In this document: one piece after another, positions 11,777-25,151 of the stretch
Position numbering within the stretch: the first letter of the stretch is position 1
Layout of the letters: each line of letters begins with the position of its first letter
Assembly (NCBI GenBank): GCA_039707655.1
Contig: CM077676.1
Location: forward strand, 426,351,379 to 426,415,378
DNA from: Elymus sibiricus
Lineage: Eukaryota; Streptophyta; Magnoliopsida; Poales; Poaceae
Length of the DNA: 64,000 nucleotides
Direction: 5' to 3'
Position numbers and translations under genes: made by a program
The notes under the pieces: model-generated
What the model saw: the letters and a program-made list of their open reading frames with translations, nothing else
What the model was told of the DNA's origin: nothing
Database searches by the model: none

Positions 11777-11829
11777 ATATGTCATTAGATTATTGGAATC
11801 ATGATCATTTTAGGACAATTTCATATTGG

Positions 11830-12870
11830 ACATGATCAAGGAGGGTCAAGAACCTACGGATCCTATGGAATATAACTTGTGGGATGCCAATTGTCCTACG
11901 AATGATGTTCGTGGCACATCGCGCGCTTTCAAGAGTAAACATCAAATGTACCCAAGGCAATAGGTCCAGCATTCAAAACCTTTGAGGATGTTTTGTTGGT
12001 TGAGTCTTGGTTGGCCATAAGCATGGACCCTATATGTGGAACGGAGCAAAAGGGTAACAAGAATTGGGAAAAGATCCACAAACATTGTTATGAACACAAG
12101 GAATATGTGGAGACGCATCCTATCAATACCACCCACAATGTGGCCTCTCTCTAATATAGATGGTCCGTCATCGAAGACAACGTGAACAAGATTTTGTCAG
12201 CACTATGCTTCCGTGGTTGGCCTGGAATCAAAGTGAAATTGGAGTCACAAGTCACGTGAGTTGAATTGCATCATTTTGTCCTCATTTGAATTGCTTCATT
12301 TTTTTCCTCATTTGCATTCGCATTCTCATAATTACATATTGTTTCATAAATTGTGTTGGCGGTCACTTTTTACCAACAAGCCGAGAAGAAGCATTTCAGT
12401 TTTAGCCATTGTTGGATGAAATTGAATGGCAAATCAGAGTGGATACAACTTATGGATGACCTCATGGACGGCAACAAAAGGTTGAAGAAAAATGATGGCT
12501 CAAGCCTCCCATCAATCCATTGGATTGGATGACAACGAGGAAGAAATTGTAGGGGAGAATGGACGAGCCACCATGGCAATGAATAACTGGCAAGTGATGG
12601 GAAACAAGTGGGAGAAGGGGAGGGCCGCTCGTGACACCGCGGCGAGTAAAATGTCCACCACATGGACGGGCATTTTTTCATGAGGGAGGAGAAGAAAGAG
12701 CAAAGGTACAAGATCATGTTAGATGCGCAAAAAGAGAGGATGGATTGGGACCGGGAGAGGGTGAACAACAAGTTGAAAATTGAGTGGGAGAAGATAGACT
12801 TGGAGAAGCAAGAGGCATGTGTCAAATGGGAGCTCGAGAAGGCCTGGACATATATTATGGAATAGAGGGA
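11830..12870 (+). pseudogene. PIF/Harbinger ORF1-like (Myb/trihelix plus NAM-associated tail), arm 1 copy
   Basis: The homologous arm 2 copy reads more clearly and shows two parts. The first is a SANT/trihelix-like helix set (DVLLVESWLATTMDPICGTE...YWEKIHKHYYE...). The second is a charged coiled-coil tail (REEKKEERYKIMLDGQKER...) of the kind annotated as no-apical-meristem-associated C-terminal domain in grass transposon genes. In arm 1 a reading-frame break near 11960 and a TAA near 12153 kill it. About 1 kb of the 3' end is missing at about 12860 compared with arm 2. It is a dead DNA-transposon accessory gene whose upstream part is at 8469. Confidence 0.55.
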
Positions 12871-12952
12871 GTACTATTTATATATCAATCAAGGACAAGA
12901 ACAATGAGGAATGCAATAAAACAAGAGCTGAGGTCGATTGATGCACCATTAA

Positions 12953-13912
12953 TGTTGGATTTTTGCTAGTAGGCCTTGGCCCAAAGCCCAACTAAAATCT
13001 GAAATTCTCATGGCCCATTCATGCATGGTTGTGTGTGTGGTCTGAGTGGGACTAATGTTTAGTCCCATACTGCTAGGTGAGTGGGAGTTGCACCTCTTTA
13101 TAAGGTGAGCTCTTCTACCACTTGTATGAGCATGAGAAGAGGAGACCTACACGCGCGCTCCTCCTCCTCGCTCGCCTCGCCACGCCACGCCTCGTTACGA
13201 CGCGCTGCGTCGGGTTTCGGGGATGAGCTGAGCCGGGGACAAAGCTATGCATGTTGTCTATATTTTTGCTGCTCGGGAAAAATTAATGAGTCATTAATTA
13301 GTAATTAATGGACCTGTTAATTACTCAGCCGTTTCTGATTCTTTTGGATCGTGGGGCTGTTATTGACTTGGACGTGGGGTTTATCCCACGACCTACCCGG
13401 TCCGCACTATATAGACAGGCAGACGTCTACCCTAGCCGCCGCCACAGCATATGGTTTCGCACCGTTCCAGAACATTGCGCCGCCATCCAAGTCTTCTCCA
13501 TCCCTCCTTCCGGCGTGCACCGCGAGAAGGGACAGCAGGCCTCCGGAACCCCGCCTCTCGTGATCCTGTACGGGATAGGGGCGATCAGGTTTTTGGGGAG
13601 CGCACTCGCGCGACTGCTGCCAGCAACGACTTCCCCAACGACGACTTCTTCTCGGATCTCGACAACCTCTTCATCAACGACATGGCCGACAACGTCAACG
13701 CCAACGGCTCTGCTCCCGCTGCACCGTATGTGATCTTGTCCTCTCTGTTTGAGATCGTGCTAGAATTCCTATTCCTAGTCTGTGGTTTAGATACGATCTG
13801 TTCATCTATTGTACTAATCCGCATGATTAGTTTAATCTTTGTTATAGCCGTCATGATTTATTTACTATTTATTCGGATTAAATCTCGTAGTAATTTGCTC
13901 ATATATTCAACA
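12953..13912 (+). repeat. 5' LTR of the Copia element (960 bp)
   Basis: The limits are set by TG...CA, the ATTAA duplication and similarity to 18436-19383. It contains two TATA-like boxes, CTTTATAAGG (about 13096) and CTATATAGAC (about 13407). Unusually, it also holds an ATG at 13682 followed by a GTATGT donor-like site at 13726. The LTRs differ by several indels and many substitutions, so the insertion is not very recent. Confidence 0.93.
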
Positions 13913-16900
13913 ATCCAAAAACCTGATTATAGGCAATTTACTCCGAGTGGTTTTGCTGCGCATTTGAAGCCGCGTACCTTCAAGGGGGTGCAATATAAGA
14001 GGTGGCGGACGAGAGCAGTTTACTGGTTTCAGACCATGAACTGCTATGACGCCACTAAAGGCAAACCTGAGGGCGATCTTAATCCTGCATAGCATGAAGC
14101 TTTTGATAAGATCGATACCCTCTTTAAGGGTGCCCTTCTGAGTGTTCTTGATGATTCCATTGTGGATTCGTATATGTCATTTGACAACGGCAAGGACATG
14201 TGGGCTGCGCTTGAGGCCAAGTTTGGGGCCTCGGACGCTGGCAGCGAGCTGTACGTCATGGAGCAATTCTATAACTACAAGATGACTGATGAGCGCTCTG
14301 TTGTTCAGCAGGCTCATGAGATACAGTCGCTCGCAAAGGAACTTGAATACTTCAAGTGTGTGTTGCCGGACAAATTTGTTGCTGAAGGCATTATTGCCAA
14401 GCTTCCACCTTCGTGGAACAATTTTGCTACTTCTCTAAAACACAAGAGACAGGAGTTTTCCATTTCAGATCTCATTAGCACTCTTGATGTTGAAGAGAAG
14501 GCGAGAGCAAAAGACACACGTGTTCGAGTTGCCGAGGGAGCTTCCAGTGACCACATGGTACAGAAGAAGAACTTCCAGCCCAACAAGTTCAAAAACAACA
14601 AGAACAAATCTCAGGGCAAGGGCAAGTTTGATGCAAAGAATAAGCCGTCACATTCTACCAACTTCAAGAAGAATTCTCATAAGAAGGGGAAGGGACTATG
14701 CCATGTTTGCGGTGATCCTAATCACTGGGCTCCGAGATGTCCTAACCGCTTTGAGGAGCGCGAACTTGAGAAGAGCGGCAGGTCCGCTAATGTTGTCATT
14801 GGTGATACTGATATGAAGGAAACTGGGTACAGTATTTTTCCTACCATCCTTTCAGTATGTCATTCTTCTGATTGGTTGATTGACACCGGTGCCAATGTAC
14901 ATGTTTGTGCTGATGCCTCCATGTTTTCTTCTTATCAGGTCACAGGGACTTCTCCCGTGCTGATGGGGAACGGGTCACATGCGATTGTTCGAGCTGTCGG
15001 GACGGTTGATCTGAAGTTTACTTCGGGGAAGATCGTGCGCCTGAAGAACGTTCATCATGTGCCCTCCATCAATAAGAATCTCATCAGCGGTTCACGTTTA
15101 TGTCGAGATAGTTTTAAGTTGGTTTTTGAGTCCAATAAAGTTGTAATATCTAAGTATGGACAATTTATTGGAAAAGGCTATGAGTGCGGAGGCTTGTTCC
15201 GCCTGTCTTTGTTAGATATTTGCACTAAAGTTATTAATCATGTTTGCCACGATAATGAGTCTAATATTTGGCATTCACGACTTTGTCATATTAACTTTGG
15301 TTGCATGACGCGACTAGCCAATATGAGTTTAATTCCGAAATTCACTATTGTCAAGGGCTCCAAGTGCCAAGTGTGTGTGCAAGCTAAGCAACCTCGCAAG
15401 TCCCATAAGACTGCAGAGGCAAGAGACTTAGCGCCACTAGAGCTTATACATTCTGATCTTTGTGAGATGAATGGCGTCTTGACAAAAGGTGGAAAGAAAT
15501 ACTTCATGATGTTGATTGATGACTCCACTAGATATTGCTATGTGTATCTTCTGAAATCAGAAGATGAGGCTTTAAATTTCTTCAAAAACTATAAAGCTGA
15601 AGCAGAGAACCAACTTGATCGGAAAATTAAACGGCTTAGGTCTGATCGTGGTGGAGAGTATTTTTCCAATGAGTTTGATTTGTTTTGTGCGGAACATGGT
15701 ATAATCCATGAGAGGATGCCTCCCTACTCACCTCAGTCAAATGGGGTGGTCGAAAGAAATAACCAAACTCTAACTGATTTGGTTAACGCCATGTTAGACA
15801 CATCGGGTCTCTCCAAGGCATGGTGGGGGGAGGCGCTAATGACTGCATGTCATGTCCTAAACCGAGTTCCCACAAAGCATAAAACCATGACTCCTTTTGA
15901 GGAATGGGAAAGGAAAAGGTTGAAACTCTCTTACCTACGTACTTGGGGTTATTTGGCGAAAGTCAATATACCAATTCCTAAGAAGCACAAGCTTGGACCA
16001 AAAACCGTGGATTGTGTTCTTCTGGGCTATGCTTTTCATAGCATTGGCTATTGATTTTTGATAATAAAATCTGAGGTATCCGACATGCATGTTGTTACTA
16101 TTATGGAGTCGAATGATGCAACTTTCTTTGAGGACATATTTCCTATGAAGGATATGTCAAGTTCATCAAATCAGGAGATACCTACTCTATCCAGTTAGGA
16201 ATTAGCTGTAATTCCTGAACCCACCATTGCGATGGAACACGCTGAGAATCCTGTGGAGGATGACAATGAAACTCCTGTAAGGAGTAAGAGACAAAGGACT
16301 CCAAAGTCCTTTGGTGATGATTTCATTATGTACCTCGTGGATGACACACCCAGGACTAATTCAGAAGCTTATGCATCTCCTGATGCTGACTACTAGAAGG
16401 AAGCTGTCCATAGCGAGATGGATTCCATCTTAGCTAACGGAACCTGGGAAATCACTAATCGTCCTTATGGGTGCAAACCTGTAGGATGTAAGTGGGTGTT
16501 CAAGAAAAAGCTTAGACCTGATGGTACGATTGAAAAGTACAAGGCACGACTTGTAGCCAAGGGTTATACCTAGAAAGAAGGAGAAGACTTCTTTGATACT
16601 TACTCACCTGTGGCTAGACTGTCCACTATTCGGGTGCTACTATCACTGGCTGCCTCACACGGTCTTCTCATTCATCAAATGGACGTTAAGACAGCTTTCC
16701 TCAATGGAGAGTTGAAGGAGGAAATTTACATGGATCAGCCAGATGATTTTGTAGTACCTGGTCAGGAAGGAAAGGTGTGCAAGTTATTAAAGTCTTTATA
16801 TGGCCTTAAACAAGCTCCTATGGAGTGGCATGGGAAGTTCGAAAGAACATTAACCGCTGCAGGCTTTGTTGTAAACGAAGGTGACAAGTGTGTGTACTAT

Positions 16901-17879
16901 CGCCATGGTGGGGGCGAAGGATTCATTCTTTGTCTGTATGTCGACGACATACTTATCTTTGGAACCAAACTTGATTTAATCAAGGAGGTTAAGGATTTCC
17001 TATCTCGTTATTTTGAGATGAAGGATCTAGGAGTAGCTAATGTTATTCTGAACATCAAGCTATTGAGAGATGAGAATGGTGGGATTACACTGCTTCAATC
17101 TCACTATGTGGAAAAGGTCTTGAGTTGTTTTGGGTATAGCGACTGCAAGCCCTCTCCAACTCCATATGATGCTAGTATGTTGCTTCGAAAGAATCCACGG
17201 ATTGCTAGAGATCAACTGAGGTATTCTCAGATTATTGGCTCGCTTATGTATTTGGCGAGTGCCACGAGGCCAGACATCTCGTTTGCTGTGAGCAAACTGA
17301 GTCGGTTTGTATCAAAACCGGGAGATGATCATTGGCATGCGCTTGAGAGAGTTATGCGCTATTTGAAAGGCACTACGAGCTATGGGATTCACTACACTGG
17401 GTACCCGAGGGTACTAGAGGGTTATAGTGACTCAAACTGGATATCTGATGCTGATGAGATTAAGGCCATGAGTGGTTATATTTTTACACTTGGCGATGGC
17501 GCTATTTCCTGGAAGTCTTGCAAGCAGACCATCTTAACGAGGTCAACTATGAAAGCAGAACTCACAGCATTAGACACTGCCACTGTTGAAGCAGAGTGGC
17601 TTCGTGAGCTCTTGATGGACTTACCTATGGTTGAAAAACCAATACCCCCTATCCTGATGAACTATGATCATCAAGATAAACAGTTCTAAGGATAATATGA
17701 AGTCCTCAAGGCATGTGAAGAGGAGATTAAAATCTGTTAGAAAATTGAAGAACTCCGGAGTTATTACGTTGGATTATATCCAAACATCTAGAAATTTGGT
17801 AGATCCATTCACAAAGAGTTTATCACGTAATGTGATAGATAATGCATCGATGGAGATGGGTTTGAGACCCACCGTATGA
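13682..17879 (+). pseudogene. Copia gag-pol polyprotein, multiple nonsense codons
   Basis: One frame runs from the LTR through gag, a CCHC knuckle (CHVCGDPNHWAPRC, about 14700), protease (WLIDTGA, about 14875), the HHCC and DDE integrase (LIDDSTRYCYV, SDRGGEY, NGVVERN), RT (MDVKTAFLNGE; YVDD at about 16940) and RNase H (EGYSDSNW, about 17415). In-frame stops occur at 14090 (TAG), 16052 (TGA), 16196 (TAG), 16394 (TAG) and 16571 (TAG). A small indel at about 17665 moves the last 71 codons to another frame. Either the ORF reads straight from the LTR ATG, or a 207-nt intron (13726-13932) joins MADNVNANGSAPAA to QFTPSGFAAH. The catalytic residues are still recognisable, but the gene is inactive. 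Confidence 0.93.
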
Positions 17880-18435
17880 GTTGTCCACAGTGGTAACCCA
17901 CTCTATGTGATCGGAGATCCCGTGAAGTAGAAGTGGGAGACAAGCTGTTGGTCAGCTGGGAGGAGAGTATCCTTATATTGATTATCCCACTCCGTGAAGA
18001 TGCAATACTCTCCTGATCTGCATGGCAGGTTGATACTTATCTTAATGTGTTTCAAGTGGCTTATTTGTGTAAGCAGAGATGTTGTCCTGCAGAGCATCTC
18101 CTGAGGAAGACACCTATATGAATTTGACTGTTAAACGTCGCAGTCTGTGAGAATTGGGTGTTCTCTAATAAATTCATGAAAGGCCCTGGAGTATGATGTA
18201 TACGCTCCACCTGCGGGGAAGCCTTGCGGCAGCCCAATATCGGTCAAGAATTTGTGTGAAACTAGTCTCGCAGAAAACTTGTAGTTCAAGGCATAGTCTA
18301 CTATTCAAGTTGTGATCTAGTGTAGCATAAACTTCTAAGTGGAAGTTCAACTTAACAGTCTCCACTAAGCACCGGTATATAAACAATGTTTTGGAACTAA
18401 ATGATGAGATGTGCCAATGAGACTTTGTGGGGGAT

Positions 18436-19383
18436 TGTTGGATTTTTGCTAGTAGGCCTTGGCCCAAAGCCCAACTAAAATCTGAAATTCTCATGGCCCA
18501 TTCATGCATGGCTGTGTGTGTGGTGTGAGTGGGACTAATGTTTAGTCCCATACTGCTAGGTGAGTGGGAGTTGCACCTCTTTATAAGGTGAGCTCTTCCA
18601 CCACTTGTATGAGCATGAGAAGAGTAGACCTACACGCACGCTCCTCCTCCTCGCTCGTCACGCCACGCCTCGTCACGACGCGCCGTGTCGGGTCGGGTCG
18701 GGTTTCGGGAATGAGCCGAGCCGAGGACAAAGCTATGCATGTTGTTTATATTTTTGTTGCTCATTAATTAGTAATTAGCGGACGCGTTAATTACTCAGCC
18801 GTTTCCGATTCTTTTGGATCGTGGGGCTGTTATTGACTTGGACGTGGGGTTTACTCCCACGACCTACCCGGTCCACACTATATAGACACGCAGACGTCTA
18901 CCCTAGCCGCTGCCATAGCATATGGTTTCGCACCGTTCCAGAACATTGCGCCGCCATCCAAGTCTTCTCCATCCCTCCTTCCGGCGTGCACCGCGAGAAG
19001 GGACAGCAGGCCTCCGGAACCCCACCTCTCGTGATCCTGTACGGGAGAGGGGCGATTAGGTTTTTGGGGAGCGCACTCGCGCGACTGCTGGCAGCAACGA
19101 CTTCGCCAACGACGACTTCTTCCCCAATCTCGGCAACCTCTTCATCAACGACATGGCCGACAACGTCAACGCCAGCGGTTCTGCTCCCGCTGCACCGTAT
19201 GTGATCTTGTCCTCTTTGTTTGAGATCGTGCTAGAATTCCTATTCCTAGTCTGTGGTTTAGATACGATATGTTCATCTACTGTACTAATCCGTATGATTA
19301 GTTAAATCTTTGTTATAGCCGTCATAATTTATTTACTGTTTATTCGGATTAAATCTCGTAGTAATTTGCTCATATATTCAACA
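18436..19383 (+). repeat. 3' LTR of the Copia element (948 bp)
   Basis: It starts TGTTGGATTTTTGC directly after the PPT-like TTTGTGGGGGAT and ends CAACA before ATTAA. It matches the 5' LTR along its length and keeps the embedded ATGGCCGACAACGTC block. Confidence 0.95.
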
Positions 19384-20433
19384 ATTAAGGCCGTAACCAC
19401 TGCGGTGAGTAAATATTTTTTGCAGCCCGCTATTAATACTCATGAAGACATCCTAATTACTACTACGAGATCACTGCGAAGATCTTCTGCCTTGATATAT
19501 TTGCTGCACGCATCGGTCCTGCATGCCTGTCGGATATATAGCTAGCTGCTGCACTGGCTCAGTACGTACATCCTGGAACCGATTTACACGCAGGGGAATA
19601 TATTCAATCTACCAATCAATATACATACTACACGTACCACTAGTACAAAACAGGGCTTTGGTCCACCCTGAAAAGCCCATTAGTCCCGGTTCACTCACGA
19701 ACCGGGACCCATGGGGGCATCGGTCCCGGTTCGTGAGGCCAGGGCGCCTGCCGGGCCTCGTCTGACCCCTTTGGTCCCGGTTCCAGACACGAACCGGGAC
19801 CAATGCGCCTCGTGGGCCATTGGTCCCGGTTTGTAGCTGGAACAGGGACCAAATGGTGAGGCTTTAGTCCCGGTTGGTAACACCAACCGGGACTAAAGGG
19901 GTTGAGGCTTTAGTCCCGGTTGGTGTTACCAACCGGGACTAAAGGTTGGACCTTTAGTCCCGGTTGGAGACACCAACCGGGACTAAAGGGGTTCTGAAAG
20001 TTTTTTTTTTCCTGTTTTTACATTTGTTTTCTGTTTTTAGTTTCTGTTTTAAATTGCTTATATCTTTTAAGATATTTGATGTTCTTGAGTGATTCTTTTT
20101 GCATTAGATTCAAAATTTTGTCTAGTTTCTGTTTGTGCCATTAGTTTTCAAATTTGAATGGTTTAAATTTGAATTTATTCAAATTTGCTTCAAACCCTAG
20201 ATTGTGAATAACTTGAGTTTACAAATAGTTTTTAATTTAATTCTTTTTGCTCCTAGTCACGTGTTAGATTGTTGTCACAGTAAGATTTATTTGGTTATTT
20301 TTAGAATAATTTAAATTAGGATTTTAATTAAAACAATACTGTTTTGCTTATATAGTTGTTTTAGTCATTTAATTGTTGTTTTTTATTATTTTTAGTTAGT
20401 TCTTTCTGTAGATTTTAACATGTTGTAGTATGG

Positions 20434-21190
20434 TGCATATCGAATGCACAAAAAGTCTGGAGTTGAAATAAGTTTAAAAAAATGAAATGCATTTGTAACA
20501 GACGAGTTTTCGTCCGAAACCTTGATACTTCGAATGAGATGGTACAGTTTGTACACGAAGTGCATCCAGTTTTTGCCGTAACCCTCTCAACTTTTTAGCA
20601 CATGCTATGTGGGTGAAATGATGATACCATGCCAACTTTCAACCTTTTCAGAGTTCATTTGTAGTGCTTTTCAATTTCAGGGTCATTTAGCTCAAAAAAA
20701 TCAGTAAATGCATGAAAAATAGCAAATGAAGTCAGAAAAGGTTGAAATTTGAGGATGTGTCTTTGAATGGTGCATAATGAACACACAAAAAGTCTGGAGT
20801 TGAAATAAGTTTAAAAAAATGAAATGCCTTTGTAACAGACGAGTTTTCGTCTGAAACCTGATACTTCGAAAGAGATTGTCCATTTTGTACACGAAGTGCA
20901 TCCAGTTTTTGCCGTAACCCTCTCAACTTTTTAGCACATGCTATGTGGGTGAAATGATGATACCATGCCAACTTTCAACCTTTTGAGAGTTCATTTGTGG
21001 TGATTTTCAATTTCAGGGTCATTTAGCTCAAAAAAATCAGTAAATGCATGAAAAATAGCAAATGAAGTCAGAAAGGGTTGAAAATTGATGTCGTGGCTTC
21101 GAATGGTGCACACACAAAAAGTCTGGAGTTGAAATAAGTTTAAAAAAATGAAATGTCTTTGTAACAGACGAGTTTTCGTCTGAAGGGGTT
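20434..21190. repeat. Tandem repeat with ~330 bp unit inside the CACTA element
   Basis: The block AGTCTGGAGTTGAAATAAG recurs at 20454, 20791 and 21120, giving periods of 337 and 329 bp. The sequence between is conserved (for example CACATGCTATGTGGGTGAAA twice). The third copy is partial. Confidence 0.9.
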
Positions 21191-21911
21191 CTGAAATTTT
21201 CAAACTCTACCCCCCCCCACCCCCGTGGATCGCCTTTTTTAGTTTTGTAGAAAATAAACAAAAATGATAAAATCTTCAAAAAATAAAATCCTTCGAGATG
21301 TAGTTAGGTTTTAGTGTCTAGTTGGTATAGAAATTTTGAAATATGAATTTTGACCTTTTTTGCAAAAAAACGAAAAAAAAATGTAAAACGGCCATAACTT
21401 TTGCATACGACGTCGAAAAAAAAAGTTTAATATATCAAAAAAAACTAGAGAAAAATTGGGACTCGATTTCACCCGGGTTTACCCGGTGAAGTTTTCTCAG
21501 ATTCTCAAAATTCCAAAAGTAAAAAAAAGTTATTTCAAATAAAAAATAATAATTTTTATAATTTTAAAAATTAATTTTATTTAAAATAAATAAATGATGT
21601 CATATTTGGATTCCTCACATTTTTCTGATAATAATGGATATATTATTTGTCGAATTTCAATTTACAGATTTAAAGATATTAATTATGTCATATTAAATGA
21701 ATAAATGGCAAAAAAAATTAATAAAATAATATTATTACTTATTTTATTTTCATTGAAATTCAATATTATTAGTACTTATTTTGTTTATTTTAATAATTGT
21801 TTAGAATTCAAAAAATTAAATCATGTGACATCAAGACCTAAGGGTTAACAGGATTGATAGCTTAAGATTGTCAGGAAAACAACAAGTGCAGACTTGGAAA
21901 CTAGGGGAGAT

Positions 21912-21980
21912 AGAACCTGAAAGTTAAGCGTGCTGGGGCTGGAGTAGTGAGAGGATGGGTGACCGGCCAGGAAGTTAGAC
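21912..21980 (+). other. Degenerate 5S rRNA-like segment inside the CACTA element
   Basis: The run AAGTTAAGCGTGCT, then GGAGTAGT, then AGGATGGGTGACC, then AGGAAGT occurs with the spacing found in the 3' two thirds of plant 5S rRNA. It covers the internal Pol III promoter (A box and C box). The 5' third of 5S is not recognisable. It is not a functional 5S gene. It lies within a transposon that otherwise lacks genes. Confidence 0.8.
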
Positions 21981-22402
21981 GATTTGGAATGAGTGCTGAT
22001 TAGAGACTAGAGATTAAATTCTGAAACAGTGAGGAGGGGTGATTAGAGATTAAATTGTCAAATAATTCAAAGATTTAAAATTCGGAATAAAACTTAAAAA
22101 CAAATCAAAAAAAAATCAAAAAAAATTCAAAAAATTCAAAAAAAAAAATTCCCCCGGCAAGGCCGGCTCCGGCAAGGCAGCCCCCGGCAAGGACCTTTAG
22201 TCCCGGTTGGTAACACCAACCGGGACTAAAGGTCCTCCCTCCTCCGCCCCAGGCAGCGCCACGTGGAGGGCCTTTGGTCCCGGTTCGTAAGCAAACCGGG
22301 ACTAAAGGTTTTGGGCTTTAGTCCCGACCCTTTAGTCCCGGTTTCAGAACCGGGACTAAAGGCCCTTACGAACCGGGACAAATGGCCCTTTTTCTACTAG
22401 TG

Positions 22403-24320
<1,918 letters not shown>

Positions 24321-24662
24321 GTGTGCATTTCCAGTGGCAATGGATATTTTTGAGGCCCCGTATGTCCGCGAACTGCAGGGGTCGAGTCTCATTTGTACAC
24401 CCCTCTAACGGCGCACTTCATTTCCCCTACTCAAATCCATGCAACTTATGCAACATATATCATTCGATAGGATACATGTTTGACATTCAACAGTTCAATA
24501 TAAGACATTTCATAGTTCAATATACAAAACAAAATTAAAAAAAATGAAACATAGCGACTCAAAAAAAAAACATAGGACATAACAACATATTTCAACATAG
24601 GACATGACATACTACGACATTGAACCTAAGGATAGGACAAATTGCGTCGGTCATAGTTTAAC

Positions 24663-24971
24663 TCATAGTAGGTGACGCCGCTGCACCCACCCTCTGGGCA
24701 GCCTGGGATGGAGCGGACGAGGAAAAACCGTCCCCGCCGCTGCTCCACTCATGTTGTGGTGATGGCCCGCTTTCGCTCGACCAGCGTCAGGGTGGCCGGG
24801 AGGTTGCTCGACTGCTGGATCCGCGCCAGGTTGGTGGCGAAGGCACCCAAACATGGGTCCCCAACCATTACCAGTGGAGCGCGATCCGAGGGCGAGCTGC
24901 TGCCCTTCCTCGGCCCGGAGGACCTCGAAGTCCACTCTATCGGAGTTCAATTCGGTTTCGAAGCAAGACAT
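24663..24971 (-). pseudogene. Small ORF carried by the Harbinger-like element, arm 1 copy
   Basis: The ORF opens MSCFETELNSDRVDFEVLRAEE, corresponding to MSSSELGLDPDRVNWELIEAEE in arm 2 (43670). After this the frame loses family resemblance. I do not recognise a function. The two copies have different lesions. Confidence 0.4.
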
Positions 24972-25151
24972 GCCAAGGAGAAGAGAGGAGAGGGACGGAG
25001 AGGAGACATGAGTGAGAGTGAGAGCTAGGGTTAGTGTTTTGGGTAGACCAGTCGAAGGAGGATCCGATGGGGTCCGGGTGGGCCAGGCCTATGCGGGCCA
25101 ACGTGGAGGACATGTCCAGACGTGTTCGAACAGCCTCATACCCGCTGCGCA

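Larger units (their letters stand above)
12953..19383 (+). mobile_element. Copia LTR retrotransposon, full length but inactivated
   Basis: Two LTRs (960 and 948 bp, TGTTGG...CAACA) flank a gag-pol region in Copia order (protease, integrase, RT, RNase H). A perfect 5-bp target duplication, ATTAA, lies at 12948-12952 and 19384-19388. The uninterrupted site is preserved in arm 2 (reverse complement of about 48630-48655: GCACCATTAAGGCC), so this insertion is later than the arm duplication. A purine-rich TTTGTGGGGGAT precedes the 3' LTR as PPT. No TGG-type tRNA primer site follows the 5' LTR. The pol frame carries five stops and one frameshift. Confidence 0.95.
19638..22402. mobile_element. Non-autonomous CACTA transposon (2765 bp)
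   Basis: The ends are CACTAGTACAAAACAGGG and CCCTTTTTCTACTAGTG, flanked by a 3-bp duplication, TAC (19635-19637 and 22403-22405). The sub-terminal zones are packed with TTTAGTCCCGGTTGGT and its inverse, often as perfect hairpins (for example 19861-19899). No transposase is present. The interior holds a roughly 330-bp tandem repeat and a 5S rRNA-like segment. In arm 2 the site is empty (ACACGTACGCATCAT in reverse complement, about 48390), so it arrived after the duplication or was lost from arm 2. Confidence 0.93.

Noticed and set aside
13726..13932. Hydrophobic stretch read through the LTR junction as a membrane segment of gag
   Set aside because: It is T-rich, non-coding-like DNA between splice-like sites. 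The 3' LTR copy has a stop in it, so a membrane protein is unlikely.
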